Origin: Rotaria macrura | Lineage: Eukaryota; Rotifera; Eurotatoria; Philodinida; Philodinidae | NCBI GenBank assembly: GCA_900239685.1 | Contig: OENT01000142.1 | Coordinates: 62,001 to 126,000 of the forward strand | Length of the DNA: 64,000 bases | Reading direction: 5' to 3' | In this document: positions 42,567 to 56,929 of the stretch, in pieces | Numbering within the stretch: the stretch's first letter is position 1 | Layout of the letters: each line of letters begins with the position of its first letter | Notes under the pieces: generated by a model | Seen by the model: the letters and a program-made list of their open reading frames with translations, nothing else | Told to the model about the DNA's origin: nothing | Database searches by the model: none | Position numbers and translations under genes: made by a program

Positions 42567-45500
42567 ATATTGATCAGCAGTCAAGCTTTTTAGGATTTTT
42601 ACAAAGAAAGAAAAAACCTGCAAGTACTAATCAATCTTCTTTGCAATCAAATGAACATGAACAGCAAACTATTGAAAATATTCGTCCAGCAGTTACCAGA
42701 CAATCTGAAAGAAAAATATTCCATTCTCCACAATGGAAATCTTCTAAACGAATCGTTCGTGTTAATCCAGTAGATAAAAGTAAGACTGTTAAAGAAAATA
42801 CATATTTGAATGGAGCAACAACTACATCAGTGAAAAATAGCTCGACGACTTTGAAGGTGATTACAACACAAATAAATATAACATAACAATACTTATTCGA
42901 TGAAAGACATTCGTATATTACTTCATAATTATCAGTAACGACGACAATGAGATTGTAATGATGACAATAATTACGAATACATTGAACTTAAATAGAATAC
43001 TGCACTGGTACAGATATGCAAGTATAGAAAAATATTGAGAATATTAATCTTAGATTCATTTCGGTTTCGGTGCTTGGCGAATTCGCTGCAGAGACAATTG
43101 GTTGCCGGACAGTTCTTCGCATGAACAATCAGTCGCATTGTAAATAGATTAATAGGATGTGTCACATGTATGTTTTCTTGATTGGCTTAGGTAAAACATA
43201 ATTTCTTCATTGAATAAACCGTGTCTTCTTGATTATGAATAGTTTTCCTTAGTCGGTGGAAAAAAGTTTCCACAATCAAGCTGTAGCCGAATAAACTATC
43301 GGACTTCGAGAACTTTGTTATCCTGAATAGCGAAAAACTGAATAATCCAATAGTATCTTGGAAATTGAAGGAAAAACAATTAATTTCTAAAATAACTAAA
43401 AGAATGAATCCTCACAGTGGCGAGGCATTACGAATAACAAAAAACTTATTTATTCTATCGGGAAGTGATGAGTACAATAAATAAATTTTCAAACGAGAAG
43501 AGAAAGCCTTCTCTTGGTTCTAAAGGTTATATTGAAGTTGTAGAGCGAAAAACTGATGCGATGTAAATTTTTCGAGGCCGAAATAGAGACTGCAAAGAAA
43601 AATTAAAATCAGTTATTATTATCTTGATTTCTGTATAAATTGTTATCTTCTATAAATGAAGGCTACTGTTAAACTCTACTTTAATTTCATCACAATCGAT
43701 GACCTAAGTCACAAAATATTTTTGCGACGAATTGTCTCGCGACGAACTGTGCCCAGTCATCTCGATTTCTTTGATCGTGTTAGACTTGTTGTAGAAAGAT
43801 AAATTCATTCAATCAGCTATTATCATTAAGCTTGCTATAAACAAGAAAATCGTACATGGCATGAGGGGATAATGCTTGCTTTTGATTCAGATGTTATGAT
43901 GCTCATAACTTTTGATCTCGTTTGGTACATTTCAGAAGAGAGGACATTCTTTGAGATCGTCTTTTTGACAAAATAGAGGAATATGAAAAGCTGAATATGG
44001 AGATGAGCGGTAGATTCGAGTCAATGACTATCTCTTTCGAAGTAAAGCTAGACGGATCTGGAACTTTAAACGTCTTCACATTCTGATATCTTATCCGAAT
44101 GTAAATTCATCTTTGAGAGATAATGAAACATTTTTTCCCACGTTTATCGAAACATGCTTGTCTCGCATAATTAATCCAATTTAGTTTAGCTAGTACCAAA
44201 AGAAAACTTTTGGTTGCATGTCAAATTATGAACCAAAGACATTTTGGTTCATTTGATAGAGATTGATGAGGTAAAGGTGAGATTAATTTCGAGTTAGATT
44301 CTTTTTACACTTCTGTACGTTCATGTATATTTTTTCTCGCAATTTCTAGTAGAGCAGATCTCATTACTTAAACATGAAAATATCCCATGAATATGTACTG
44401 AAGAAAATAGTCAAGGTCGAAAGTGAGACGAAACGAAATGGTACAAGAAACAATAAAGTTTTTTTCTGTTCGTAGGCGTGCTCCAAACAGTTCCCATCAA
44501 TGGTTCCTTGCCAGTTACAAAACAGTTCTATGACTATTAAAAATCTATAAATAGACTATGATAATAATACGTTTTGTTCTTCCATTGAACTAAATAAAAT
44601 GAATAAGTAAAAACATGACTGCACGAATGTGAATGTTACAGTTGAAGAAGTATCCATGTGACTTTTAAGAAGTCCAGAATCTTGAAGGACCTATCCAGTG
44701 ATTTTAATTGCCTCAAAAAATGAAGATAGTTTTGTTAAGAGTACGTCCTCAACTTCAGAAATTTTAATTATCAATATCAGATTCAAGTGTTATAATTACT
44801 AATTAATTTCTTTTTTTGTCAACTGTTTAGTACCGATTTTCCATTACTTGGTTCTAGCAATATATCAAATTGCATAGCTATCGATTACGAGACTACATGA
44901 TGAAATCTCGGAATAGAATTCAATCGAGACCCTTTTTCCTTGTCCGTTACAATTGTTTAATATCTGAACAACTCATTTATTTTTAGAGCAAACCATTAAT
45001 AGAGAAAGCAGACAATCAATCTCTATTGGATGCTTGTCTTGTTTGTCTATCAACACGAATATATTTAGTTATTATTATATGTATAATTCTTATTCTAATT
45101 TGTTTGGCTCGTGTGGGCGTAGTTGCTTATTTTCTTGGCACTAGTAAGTTTATTTTTCCATCTAATCGAATAATTTTAATAAAAAGAACAAAATTTATCT
45201 CTATTAAATTTAAGATTCTCAAGCAAGTCGCATTCCGGAAACTGTTGGTATTGTTATTGGGATTGTGCTTGCCCTGATAGTATTCGTTTTCTTATGTTTC
45301 GTACTTTTATGTATGATTGGCCGTTACGATCATTTTTCAATTAAAATTACTCGTTCAAATGTTGATGGAAGAGTTTCTGTAATCACACCATCTACTCGTC
45401 AAAACTCTCTTGATCATATCTCTCGTGATCATTCAGAAAAATATAAATCAAATCAAACATCGTCAATAAATTCTTTTTCTACAAGAAAAACGACTAAAGA

Positions 45501-45753
45501 AAACGTAATTAACCGACGAAAATCAAGAATCAATGATATAAAAAGTAAACCAAATGCAAAACATATTGTCATTGAAATACCAGAACGTCTGTTAACAGTG
45601 AATATGGATTCGCCAAAATCAAAGAAACGACTAATGAATAATGTAGTCAATAATATTGGATGTGTTGTTCAAGATGCACAACGTTGCTACCGTGGTGATG
45701 TTCCAAATAAAGTTGCTATCAAAGTTGATGAAACTGTTAAACAGAAAGCTTGA
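42567..45753 (+). CDS. Unrecognised protein with two membrane helices (3' half of gene)
   Basis: Three exons agree in phase: 42567-42856, 44987-45143 and 45224-45753 (TGA), with a 2.1 kb intron after the first. The first exon is hydrophilic and basic (FLQRKKKP). The second holds a hydrophobic helix (YLVIIICIILILICLARVGV). The third opens with a short loop and a second helix (VGIVIGIVLALIVFVFLCFV), followed by a basic Ser-rich tail of about 135 residues. The pattern suggests a hairpin membrane protein, with the long N-terminal region and the tail on the same side. No family is recognised. Its N-terminal half, just upstream, carries in-frame stops, so whether a full protein is made is doubtful. 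Intact splice sites and a clean 3' frame argue that any loss is recent. Confidence 0.6.
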
Positions 45754-48422
45754 AAATTTTTTCTAGATTTCTTTTCTCATTGTGTTCTTTTTTTAATAAT
45801 TTTCTTAGAAAATATTGGTTCTTCACTTTATGTGTTACTTGTATTTTGTATTCAAAAAAAAGTTTTCAATAATGTAAAGAAAAATAGTAATGGGAAAAAT
45901 TATGAAAAAAGTAACATCTGTTCGACAACAATCGATTTACAGTGAATTTGTCAATTGTATATTATATGATAATAGTAAAATAATTGACCGAAACAATCTT
46001 TCATTAATATCGAGATTCCAATGAAATGTTTTTTTCTCAAGCTTTATTCTTCGAAATTGTTCTAGTTTGATTGAGCTTGCCTAAGAAAAATAACATCACT
46101 CAATAATCATTGAACATGTCTAGCATGTATGAATTAACATATTTGACCTGATATGCAAATATTGTTAGTGTTACATTATTTATTTCGTTGAAAAACATCG
46201 ATTAATTTACGCCGAAATCGATTGAGATTTAATTTTCTTTGTCGAATTCATTCATCAGCAATTATCCATCTCGGATTGTTTTCCATGATTGAAGAGTAGT
46301 GACAAGTGAACGTGTTTGTTTTGTAAGTCTATCATCTTCGACTATAAATTAAACTTGAGTCTCAAAAAAGACAATGTATATATATATATATTTATTTATA
46401 TAAGATTTCGAACTCAGACTTGCAACTTCCTCTTAGTAATTACTACTGAGTAATAGATTCTAATCGTCATCCAATTAATTCTAATACAACTAAAGTCAAA
46501 GATTCTTATTATTTTTAACAAATTATCCTGATAAAATAATTATCGAATGTTGTCATTGATTGTCTATAAAATTTCAAATATAATGATTGGTTACGGTTTA
46601 TTTCCGTTTCGTTTATGTGAATTAGACGGTAAGTCTACTCGTATTATTTTTATTTTGTAAAATTGAATGTTGATCATTTATTCATTGTCTCTTAGTGTTT
46701 TTCTTTTTCTTTGTGTTCTTAATTCGTTTCGGTAAATGACACATTTATGGATTTGTCGTACATAGAAAATAGAAGAGAGTAAAAGAATGATGGTGATAGA
46801 CAAGTGCTCAAGTGAGCGTAATCGAGCGGCAGATTCGTTTGTTGATCTTCGGGGGTGTATGTGTGTCGGTTAGCCAGAGGGCTCACTGACAAGATGGCCA
46901 AGTGTGTCACAGCAGTCTCTAATTGAATTCGATTTGTCTTCTTCTATCAAACTTATGTACAACTATTTCTTTTTTATAGGTCTTTTTTTGTCACTCATTT
47001 ACATACATATACTTTTACTTTTATTTATAAATGAGACCAATTAAAGCAAAAGAAAAGGCTCATTGTATTTGTATGTTAAAAGACACGCTTGATGAGCACA
47101 ACCGCTATTATGTGTCTATCTCTATTTGAATTCTATGAATATACATGTGTGTGTCGTATTATGATGAGAGCTAGGCATAGTAGGAAATTTCTTTTAATGT
47201 ACGTGAGTGTGTTTGTCTACCATTTTTCTATGTAAGAAATGACAAGAAGATGTTTCTAATAACATGCTGTCACAGTATTCCGGATTCCGCTTGCTTGATT
47301 ATAATAGGTGTTCAAATGAATAAATAATGGTTTTATGCATCTCTTCTCTTATTAAAAGTCACCATAATGTTGTCATTACTTGCAAGTATAAGAAAAAACA
47401 ACGAAATAAACTTCTCATCTACCTCTTCTTCGATTAAATATCTTGCCGATAGGGCACATGTCGGCATGTACATTAAGCGTTCTATCTCAATTTGTTTTAT
47501 TTTTAATCTCTAGCTAGACAATCATTTATGAGCACAATCTGTTTTGATTCCGATCGGAAATGATATAGATATCGAATTTATTCTTCTGTCTTTCTCTTTT
47601 TTTCTCTGCTACTCTTNTTACTACTTGACAAAAGCAAAAGTCTAGTGTGTAAATCATCATCGTTTCTAATCTGTCACAATCATCACACTATATTGACACA
47701 AATCATGTGTCTAAAAAATTGCTGAGAAACGAGTCATCTGGATTGAGAGAAGAAGAAAACAACAGAGAAGAAAAAGAAACACGAAGGAAATGAACTTTGG
47801 TTTTTTCTTTTCAGTTTTATGTCGTCAATTAAATGTAGACAAAATGAAGAGTATGTTAAAATTACCAGCATCTCACTCTCCTGCTGTGTCGGAAAAATGA
47901 TCAACCGTTATTATACTGATGTAATAACTAATACAGCTGCTCAAAAGTTTATTTTATTTTTTTAAGACGACGATAGACGGCAAAAGATAAAAGTCTATCT
48001 CACTTGAAAAAACCACAGGACTACTAAGTTTCTTTGTCTTCTTATTTTTTTCTCTCTAGCTTTGCCTAGCAGCCAAATGCTGATTGATGTTGCGCCCTGT
48101 TGAACGTGAAATGAAGCGAGACAGTTGGAGTTTGTTTCTTTTCTTTGTTGCAAATGACAAAACACAACGACGAGAAAGAAGAAAAAAAAAGTGATCGATT
48201 TGTCTGCATCGATAACGCTTCAATGTGCGTCTGATCAGGTTTCTTCTTTTCGAAATTCGAGTAGTTAAAGTTGTTCTTAGATTTGTATAAACAAATGAGA
48301 AAGAGAAAAAAATCATTCACCAATCCCGACAACTTTATATTTGTTTTAGAAAAAAAGAAGAAGAAGAAGAAGAAGATACATATATTGTTTTGAAGTTCAA
48401 AAAAGGAAAAAAAAAGAAAAAC
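45754..48422. other. Intergenic region, including probable SoxB 3' UTR
   Basis: No gene is seen. The part next to 48422 is likely the 3' untranslated region of the SoxB-type gene on the minus strand. A (TA)n tract lies near 46376-46391 and adjoins a tRNA-like relic. A (GAA)n run is at about 48357-48375. Minus-strand open frames at 48056-48332 are low-complexity and not protein-like. Confidence 0.5.
46403..46480 (-). repeat. Possible tRNA-derived SINE relic
   Basis: Read on the minus strand, this stretch has an A-box-like string (TTACTCAGTAGTA) and, downstream, a B-box-like string (GAGTTCGAAATC). A TA-rich simple repeat follows directly, the usual order in a tRNA-derived SINE: promoter head, then simple tail. 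No complete cloverleaf can be drawn by eye, so this is not called a tRNA gene. Confidence 0.25.
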
Positions 48423-49335
48423 TTATTGTATTTTACCAGGTAAAATTGCTTGTGGTCGATGAATTTTTTCTGTTTGCATACCGAAATGGTAAGGATTTGC
48501 TGAATTATTTGATGATGCTGATGACGATGATGGAGATGAAACACTCGGTGGTGAAGACGATGATGTTGCTGCTGCAGCTGCGGCTAAACTAGCTGATAGC
48601 ATACTACTATAAGGATAATGTGTCGAAAATGCTGCTGCATATGCAAGTGGATTATAAGCAAGTGCCGCTGTTGAAAATTCACTTAATTTTCCTGCAGAAT
48701 AGGGATAAAGAGATGTTGGAGGTGGTGGCGGTGGTAATAATGAACGACATTTCTCAAGATTTAATGCGAACGAATCATTGATTTGTTGTTGAACAGACAT
48801 TGTATCAGTTGCTGAATGTGTTGATAAATCGATGGAATCTTTCGTCGTTAAAGAATGATGATGATGAAGATGATGATGTGATGGAGGAGGAAATGTCGGA
48901 AATGGAAATGGAAAGCGATCTTTTTTTATCAACGATTTTGGTTTACGACGAGGTCGATATTTATAATCGGGGTGTTCTTTCATATGTAGTGCACGTAAAC
49001 GTTTAGCTTCGTCAATAAACGGTCGTTTTTGCTCATCATTTAATAATTTCCAATCGATACCTAGACGACGACTTATCTCACTATTATGCATTTTAGGATT
49101 TTCTTGTGCCATTTTTCGACGTTGTCCACGCGACCATACCATAAAAGCATTCATAGGCCGTTTTATATGTTCGGATAAAGGAGTATTAGAATTCGATGAT
49201 GAAGATGATTTATTAAGCAGATGAGGATGCTGGACATTGAATAGATGAGCTTTAAATAGTAAATATCAGTGTATGATTTTTTTTTTGTTTTTTTTTTGAG
49301 GATTGTATCAATTAATGACAATACTTACACATCAT
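48423..49335 (-). CDS. SoxB: SoxB-type HMG-box transcription factor
   Basis: Exon 1 contributes only seven coding bases (49329-49335, ATGATGT). Exon 2 is 48423-49249 (TAA). Phase 1 joins them to give 277 residues. The HMG box spans about residues 31-110: [20 protein letters not shown], then [20 protein letters not shown], with the [17 protein letters not shown] end. This is a sequence-specific DNA-bending domain typical of SoxB. Directly after it comes [14 protein letters not shown], which resembles the group B2 (Sox14/21) extension more than B1. The rest is Pro-, His-, Ala- and Ser-rich, including a run of Ala and long Ser tracts. The family acts in neural and progenitor specification. The box is not interrupted by an intron, as usual in SoxB. 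Large gene-free flanks fit a developmental regulator. The start is inferred from phase: upstream of the box the frame is open only to the acceptor at 49250. Confidence 0.88.
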
Positions 49336-52300
49336 GCTTGAATAATGATGATAATAAATGAGTCAATCGGAGTTTTTTTCTTTTAAGAAATAAAAATAAA
49401 AGCACAGTAAAAGAAACACACAAGATTCTTTTTTTCTTGTCATATACAATAAAAGGAACAGGTTCTCTCTTTCTCTATTCGATAAAAGCCTATTATATTA
49501 TTCGACGAGCGAGAAAAAAAGAGCAATGAAAATAGTTTCTTTCTCTCTCTCTTTCTCTCTCTCTATGTATATACAAAGTGAAACATAATGACTTGAACTA
49601 TGTGCACAGCACACTAATAAAAGAAGGAAAAGGAGAAGAAGAGGAGGAGGCCTTTTCTTGTCGTTCTCGTCGCCGCTCAAAATGTGTTATTCAAATAGAG
49701 ACAACCCAAGTGGAAGAGCGAACGAGCGAGCAATAATAATAATAATAATAGTAATAATAATAATAGCAACAACAACAGCTACCATCTATTTCTTCCCTCC
49801 AATGGAAATTAAAGAATACAAAACGAACAAGAGAGAAAGCGCAAGAAAATTAAAAATCGTCATTGGCCATTCATTGCGCTTCTTTTCGCTTTTTTCTTTT
49901 CTTTTCTTTTATTCTATTCTATTCTGTTGCTTGCTCGGAAGCGAGAAAGAGTGGCGGCGCCCAACAACAAAGCGATTACAATATGTGTCTATTGGTCTTT
50001 GAATAAAAAGGAAAAAAAAGAAAAGGAAGAAGAGGGAAAGAACAATTCAAGCTGTATGTAATAATGACGGCTTGCATCAACCGTGCTCTCAAATGGTACA
50101 TAAGAAAAAGAAAAATAAAGGAGAGAGTAAAGAGAAATATTGTTAATCGAATGCATACATATACATATATATATATATATTCATCGTTGGCTTGTTTCGA
50201 TTACCTGAGTATAATGTGTAAAATAGGACAATAAAAAGAGTAAAGAAACGACGAAAACGAATCCAAATGAATTAAATTCTCAATTTATTCATCTCATCAA
50301 GAGCGGCTTCTTTCCAATCACTGTTTTTCTTACCTCGTTTATATGTATATACGTATATATAAGAACTTAAAATCTATGAATAGTTCTCATCCTATTAATC
50401 CTCTCTCATCCATCAATTACAATTGCGGTTTTTTCCCTTCGTTTGATGAATCTTGTACACATTGTTGTTGTTCTTGTTATTCTCATTACTTGTACATAGC
50501 TTGTTAACATTTCGTGCATTATCCTTTTAAAATTATTTTTATTTCCCCCTCATTTAAACGTTTATTTTATTTGCGCAATTATATATATATATATATACAT
50601 ATTTAGTCATTTCAATTGAAGTGACGATTGAACTTGCATATAGACACTTTTAATCTAACCAAAACTATCGGCAGCCAAGTACAATTCGTTGTCGAGTGGG
50701 AGAAAAAGAGATGAAGACGACGAGTTGAACGGAAGTAAGCATCGAAAGACGGTTAGCAGCGGAAGCGACTTATTTAGCGTCGACAAAGAAATTACAGTTC
50801 TCCCTTTTTTTGCTTCTTCTTATTCAGTGACGAGCAAGAATAATAGAATAATCATAAAGCCCGGGCGTACACACGCGTGTGTGTTGTTTGCCTGGCCATA
50901 CACTAGTGAACCAACGTCTCACCAATTACGGGTCTATTCAACGGTCGATGATCTTGCAAAAAAAAAGAGAAGAGAAATAGATGAGGAAGATGATGCGAGA
51001 CAGAGAACGTGACGATATGTATGTATATATGTGTGTATGGCTGTAATCAAATTGCGTTTGGACACACAGCTCCAGGCTGTTGTAATTGGTTTGAAGAGTG
51101 CGGATAGAGAATGATGACTGCTAGTAATCATGAATGAAGATGATTGATTATTATTATTTCTTTTGCAAGCCTCAAGGGGTACCACATTGATACTTCTCGT
51201 TTTCTTTATTTTCATATACATTGGTCTCTCGTGTCAACATGAACCATGCGGCAAAATATAAACAATTTGTATATACACACTGAGCAAGTATCAATGACAA
51301 CATCCAACGAGCAGCCAAGTGGGCGAATAATCATCAAATTAAAAAAAATAAAATATTCAATTCGTTTTCCTTTTTTTCTTGCCTACTTTGTGTTATACTA
51401 ATATTAATATGAATGATGTTTACCATCTTACTCTCTAATCTGATACATATATATGTATATGTATATATTTTTATACGTAGAGAATGACTTAATCATATTG
51501 AAATATGTTGAGAAAGTTGTACTCCTCCTTTTCTTGCTCTTTCTCTCTTTGCTAATCCATATATACATGATTGTCACACACCATCTCGTTTTCGATCATT
51601 AGTGAGGCTTCTATTTGTTTGTTAGTTGTACAATGTTTGCATGTGAACAACAGAATGTGTATGTATCAAATGGAAAAGAGAGATTAGACGAGAGAAAATT
51701 TGACACCTGCAACGATTGATGATCATTTCTTTTCTTCAATACGATAAGAAATCATATTCATTGACGAATGTTTAAATAAGGCAACATGAATATTTTCTTA
51801 TTCATAAATGATTTTATTGGTACTGATGCGATTAGACATGCATGAATGAACATGTGCTGCCACAAATAATATTACAATTCAATCACTTGATTATAACGGC
51901 AAAGTTAATTGATCGAGGAATACGCCTACCATCATATAATAAATGTTCAATAATACTGACAGGTGCTGCTCATGGACAGATCTTAAGAACAAAAAGTGAC
52001 ATAGTAGACAATCAAAAAGAAGTAAATCAATGTCGAATTAATTTTATATGATTTACGTGAAACATATTTTATTGCTCATGGAAAATAATATTTTTGTCGC
52101 GAGAAAACTTCTGAAATTTTAATGCAGAGAGATACAATTATTTGTTGCAAATTATTCTATGAGAATAAAGGATAGAAATAATCAGAATCTAAATTGTATT
52201 TTAAATTTTAAATGTGTATAAGCCGATCAAGTTAAAAGGAAGCCTTTTCTAATTCACTCTTCTGATTTAATGATCTCTTACATTTAAGTACAGTTCAGTG

Positions 52301-55300
52301 TCCTACTAGAAATATTCTAAAAATTTGGATTTCTATCGAGATGTAACTATGGCTATATGCTTACATATTTTTTTCACAAGACAGGAGAATTCGAGAAAAA
52401 ATTGTGAAGTTTTTTGTTTTCGATCGGGAATTTTAGACATAGAAAAGTTAATTGAAGTGGCATATTTAGGTTAAATTCCCCACTCTTGTAGAGGATCTTT
52501 TTGCTTAATGAATTATTCGAAAAATCTTTAACATAGGCAATATTTTAGAAAAGAAAGATTTACATCTTTAACATTTATGTCAACTGGCAAGATAAATTTT
52601 TAAGATTGATAATTTCTTTTTATTTAAGATTTTCTAGTTCGATTTCGTATCTGTAAAGTTATAGATACGAAATTGAAAACATGCGTACCTACAAATTAAA
52701 AAAAAACAATTTGACAATCGAAAGGGAACATCTCAAGAAACTGTTCTAATTCTTCCATTTCGACTACTAGCTAATTATATTCTAGATGGTTATGCATAGA
52801 ACTATACTATGTCAATAATCGTCTCTTTCATTAAGAAGAACAAGTAGAATGGCTGCTAATATAGAGAAAAATGGAATGAAAGATGTTTTCTAGGCCTCGC
52901 AAGTTAACGTGCTTTTGTCATTAGAAAACAAACCATTCACTAACTGCTGACGATTTTCACTTTGTTCTCACCCTTAGCAGGCTTCTGTGACATTGATCAT
53001 TGATTTAATAGATTTGATTGGTGAATTTGGATAATATTCAAACAGATGTCTTTCCGCTTGTCGAGACAAGTATGTATATACTAATCATTGCCGTTTCGTA
53101 ATAAGTTGTTGACCATCAAAGAATGGAATTTCTTTTCGCTTACTTTTTTCCTGAATAAATCGACCGTGTACCATTGGTATGTGAAGAATGAAAATCTATT
53201 TCTCATCTACAAGTTACAACGAAAAAGCCATAAAAATAAAATATCCATTAACACAAGAAAAAATAACTGGTCTTCATTTTTTTCGATTAAGATATAATCT
53301 GTTTAAGAAAATGACGAAAAGAATGAACAAGAATCAATGATGAATTGTTGTTTATTTTGAAAGTGATTGCTATCGAATAATAATGAACATATTCTTCGTG
53401 TGTTCTGTTTACTTGAAAGATGATTGTAAACGTATCGAAGGTGTCATTCTTCGATTAACATTCAATAGAACAATGAAGAATATTTTCTTGTGTACTCTTA
53501 TCTTTAACTATTCTTGTGTTATTATAACACTTCGAAATAACTGAAACTAATAATGATTTGATATGCTAGTTCGAAACAAATGATAGAATGTCGATTATAA
53601 TTGAATATTTCACTTGNGTTCAATGTTTCCAATGTGTATACTAGAGAAACGGAATAGAATATGAAAATTGAGTTTGTTTGCAATTTCTTTTTCCATTTCG
53701 TTTTCATGATTTATGAATAAATACATCTAAACGACATATTAGATAGCTAATTACTATGAAGAATGTGAGAGAAGTAAAATTCAAGTTTAGTGAAACAGTG
53801 AAAAAGACATGGATCGATATTCTCGTATCGTTCTAATGAATTTTAAATGAAGAAATGATATTGGTGCTCATCTTTCTTCTCATTCCTCAAATAAATAAGT
53901 GTAATGATCGGTTTTTATTCATCGATATAATATTTTAGATGAATCTATCATAATTATGGATTAGTTTTGATAGTCAATACATTAACATCATGAACAAAAC
54001 TAAATGATAGTCGAAATGTTGTTTTATTAAGATTATATTTTAAATAGTGAATTTTATTTTCTACTGAATAATTCGAAAGGTAATTATCATCATGTTCATA
54101 TCTTCATAAATTGAATTATAAGTCGAATTGTTTGAATTAAACTAGCGTATATTTGCCATCTTGAATCTATTCTTGATTTTTTTAATCGAAGAATTCATAT
54201 TTAATAGATAATCGACTGCGTAGTAATGGAAACAATCAGAATTGAAGCGAATCTTTTTATTGTCATCTTTCAACTAAATCATGAATAATCCATAGACATT
54301 ATCTTATTTCTTAACAAGTATTGAATGCTAAAGTGTATAGTTTTACAATAATGTAGAATATTCCATGCCTCTTACACATATTTCTTGGTATTGGTAGACG
54401 AATATTAGTAGTCTTCTTTTTTATAAATACTATAAACAAATACAATCTACAAAAATTATTCTTTATAAGAAAAGTAATAGATAACTAAAGTATCGTGTTT
54501 GTTCGAAAAATACATGTGATAATGTACATCGGAGATAAGCGTGATCTTCGATCATAAATGATTATGGGATATACTCGAACAAAATTTGATTCAATCGTAT
54601 TGAATTTGGCAATTGTTTAGTTTTAAAAGTCAATAGTTAGGTTATTCCTGTTACCAAACGATAGATTATTGAGCTTTTTCAAGGAAATCGGATTTCATTT
54701 ATCAATAACCAAATCATGAAAACTCGATCTACATCTGTAAAGTGACTTTGTAGGTCAATAATTTTGTTTTTCATGGATTAATATAACATTCTACAAGACG
54801 GAAGGCACGGATTCCAAGCAACTGACAACCAACATGGAATCATCTTTACTCATGTTAGTTAACAAAATCACACATCGCTATTTTCTTCTTCAGTGTGATG
54901 GTTCCTAACTTAGGAAAAAAATGAGTATTGTTACTTCGATTTAGCTGGTTGCTAATGAGTCTATTAATTAATTGTAGTATTTATTAAAATTATAGCGAAT
55001 ACCATGCTTATTTTCATGAACTGTTATAAATGCTTCAAAGTATACTATGTAATTCTAACATCAAATCTAATGTTAAAACTCGTTTGTTAATATCTAATAT
55101 GCATCGAATTTCGAAGTCGAAAATTTTCCTTCATAAGACACATCAAATTACGCTATCAATAGTAGTTATTTGTAGATTCAAGTTGTTGAAGGTTGAAAAA
55201 ATAGAAATATAGTACATTCACGTATTTTATTGATACACCAAAAAATTCATATGTGCACATACTTGCCTTTGCAAAATGCACTTCTGTGTTTCCATTTACT

Positions 55301-56929
55301 TCAGCAAACAGCGTGTATACTTAAGTTTTTCGGAGATGTTCTTGATGCTCAGATCAGGATTACACATCATAATTGCAATCTCTAATAGTTCTCAAATACT
55401 TAAACATAGATAAACTATATAAGTTTGACTGTTTGTTAAAGATACGCTTTGAACGTTTCCACAAGAATACTAGTCGAGGTAGTCTGTTCATCGATTGCGG
55501 AAACTTGTTTCAAATAAGAGCAAACTAAAAACATCTCCTACTTTTTATTTCAAACACAACTAATTATGATATTATCACTGGGAAACGAAATTTGCAATAG
55601 TCAAAAAATTTTTACGTGGTAATGAACATTTTTCAAGGTTTATTTCAATAGACATTGAAAATTCTTTAAAACCAATGATTATTTGTAATACTTGATGAAT
55701 AATTTTAGAGATAACCGTATCCTTGTTGATAATTAGTATCTTGTGATTTCAAACTTCCTTTTCTCAGATGATAGAATATTGAAAAAAAAGAATCTGTTTA
55801 ACTTTGAATTAGACGGCAAACTCATTCGACAGCATTCCTCAATTATTATTCTTCCATTGACCATACACAAGATCAATCGATTTATCTTTATCAAGGTAAC
55901 TGAAAACTACTAACGTACATACTAAAATCGTTCAGACTCAAAAACTCTAAATATCAGACATTGTTGCTATTTCTTCTGCTTTAGGAAAAATAATTCTTCT
56001 ATTCAAAGCCATTTCTTATATCTTATCTAATTTTTGTGATTTTGAAGAGAATATTTTCTTTTGATAATGTGCCAAATTTTCTACATATTCAAGAAAAATT
56101 CACACTGATCTTAACTGACGATTTTGTCGTGTGAGTAGTTTCTTTTAAACATATTTACTGGGTTTAAACTATGTACGAACAACAGAAAGTATATTTTACT
56201 CAATTTTTTACCCTGTCGTTCACTGATAGGTCACTTTGGTTCTCAAAGAATACTCCCGAATACCAAAGAAATGATGTTTATAGTGTCAGGTAGAATCATT
56301 CTAGTTATTCTAGGCACTTTCTTGTTTACGCCGCATATTTTTATGTTTTCGAAACACGATGAATGATATATGAGGTGATTGAAAATTTCACATCGTTCTA
56401 CTTGAAGAATTATCTATTATATTATATGAGAAATGCAGGTTCAGAATACGTAGCCCAAAACTATTTTTGTATTTGACCAGTGTATTTGGTCGATATTCAT
56501 CCAGCCAACAGTCAATTGCTATGAAACCATTTCATTTCCTAATCAAGTTGTAGTTTAAAAGGTTATCTAGAATAAATTAAAAGTAAATCGTTACTGTTGA
56601 AGACAAAAATATCGAAATGATTTTACTGGATACACTCGGTGAATATTTTTCTAATTGTATTTTATTTCAGAAGTCTAAGACACCTACAATTAAATGAACT
56701 TTCTCCTGGGTGCTGTCAATTGTTAGCTGCTATCTGCTGCAAAGTTGGTTGCTATCGAAAGTAAAAAAAAATTTGCTTGTGTTGGTGTATTCTATCTAAT
56801 GTGTTGCACGCCATCACAAGAACTACACTACTTTAAATAATTAAAAGACCATGTCAAAACCGTTTACATTTTCAAACATTTGATTTTTTATTCCTTTTGC
56901 AACTCGAACCAGAAACCAACAGTCAATGA
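49336..56929. other. Large gene-free region upstream of the SoxB-type gene
   Basis: About 7.6 kb without a convincing gene. The part nearest the SoxB-type gene (49340-51300) is rich in purine/pyrimidine runs and simple repeats: CT-rich 49540-49565, (AAT)n 49731-49766, and TA tracts near 50168-50180 and 50580-50597. It probably holds the 5' untranslated region and control elements. A diverged repeat near 53380-53480 has a relative near 59975-60075. The open frames at 50689-51012 and 51842-52051 show no family signs. Confidence 0.5.

Noticed and set aside
50689..51012. 107-codon charged frame upstream of the SoxB-type gene
   Set aside because: It is low-complexity sequence without splice support or family features, and an overlapping opposite-strand frame is equally long.
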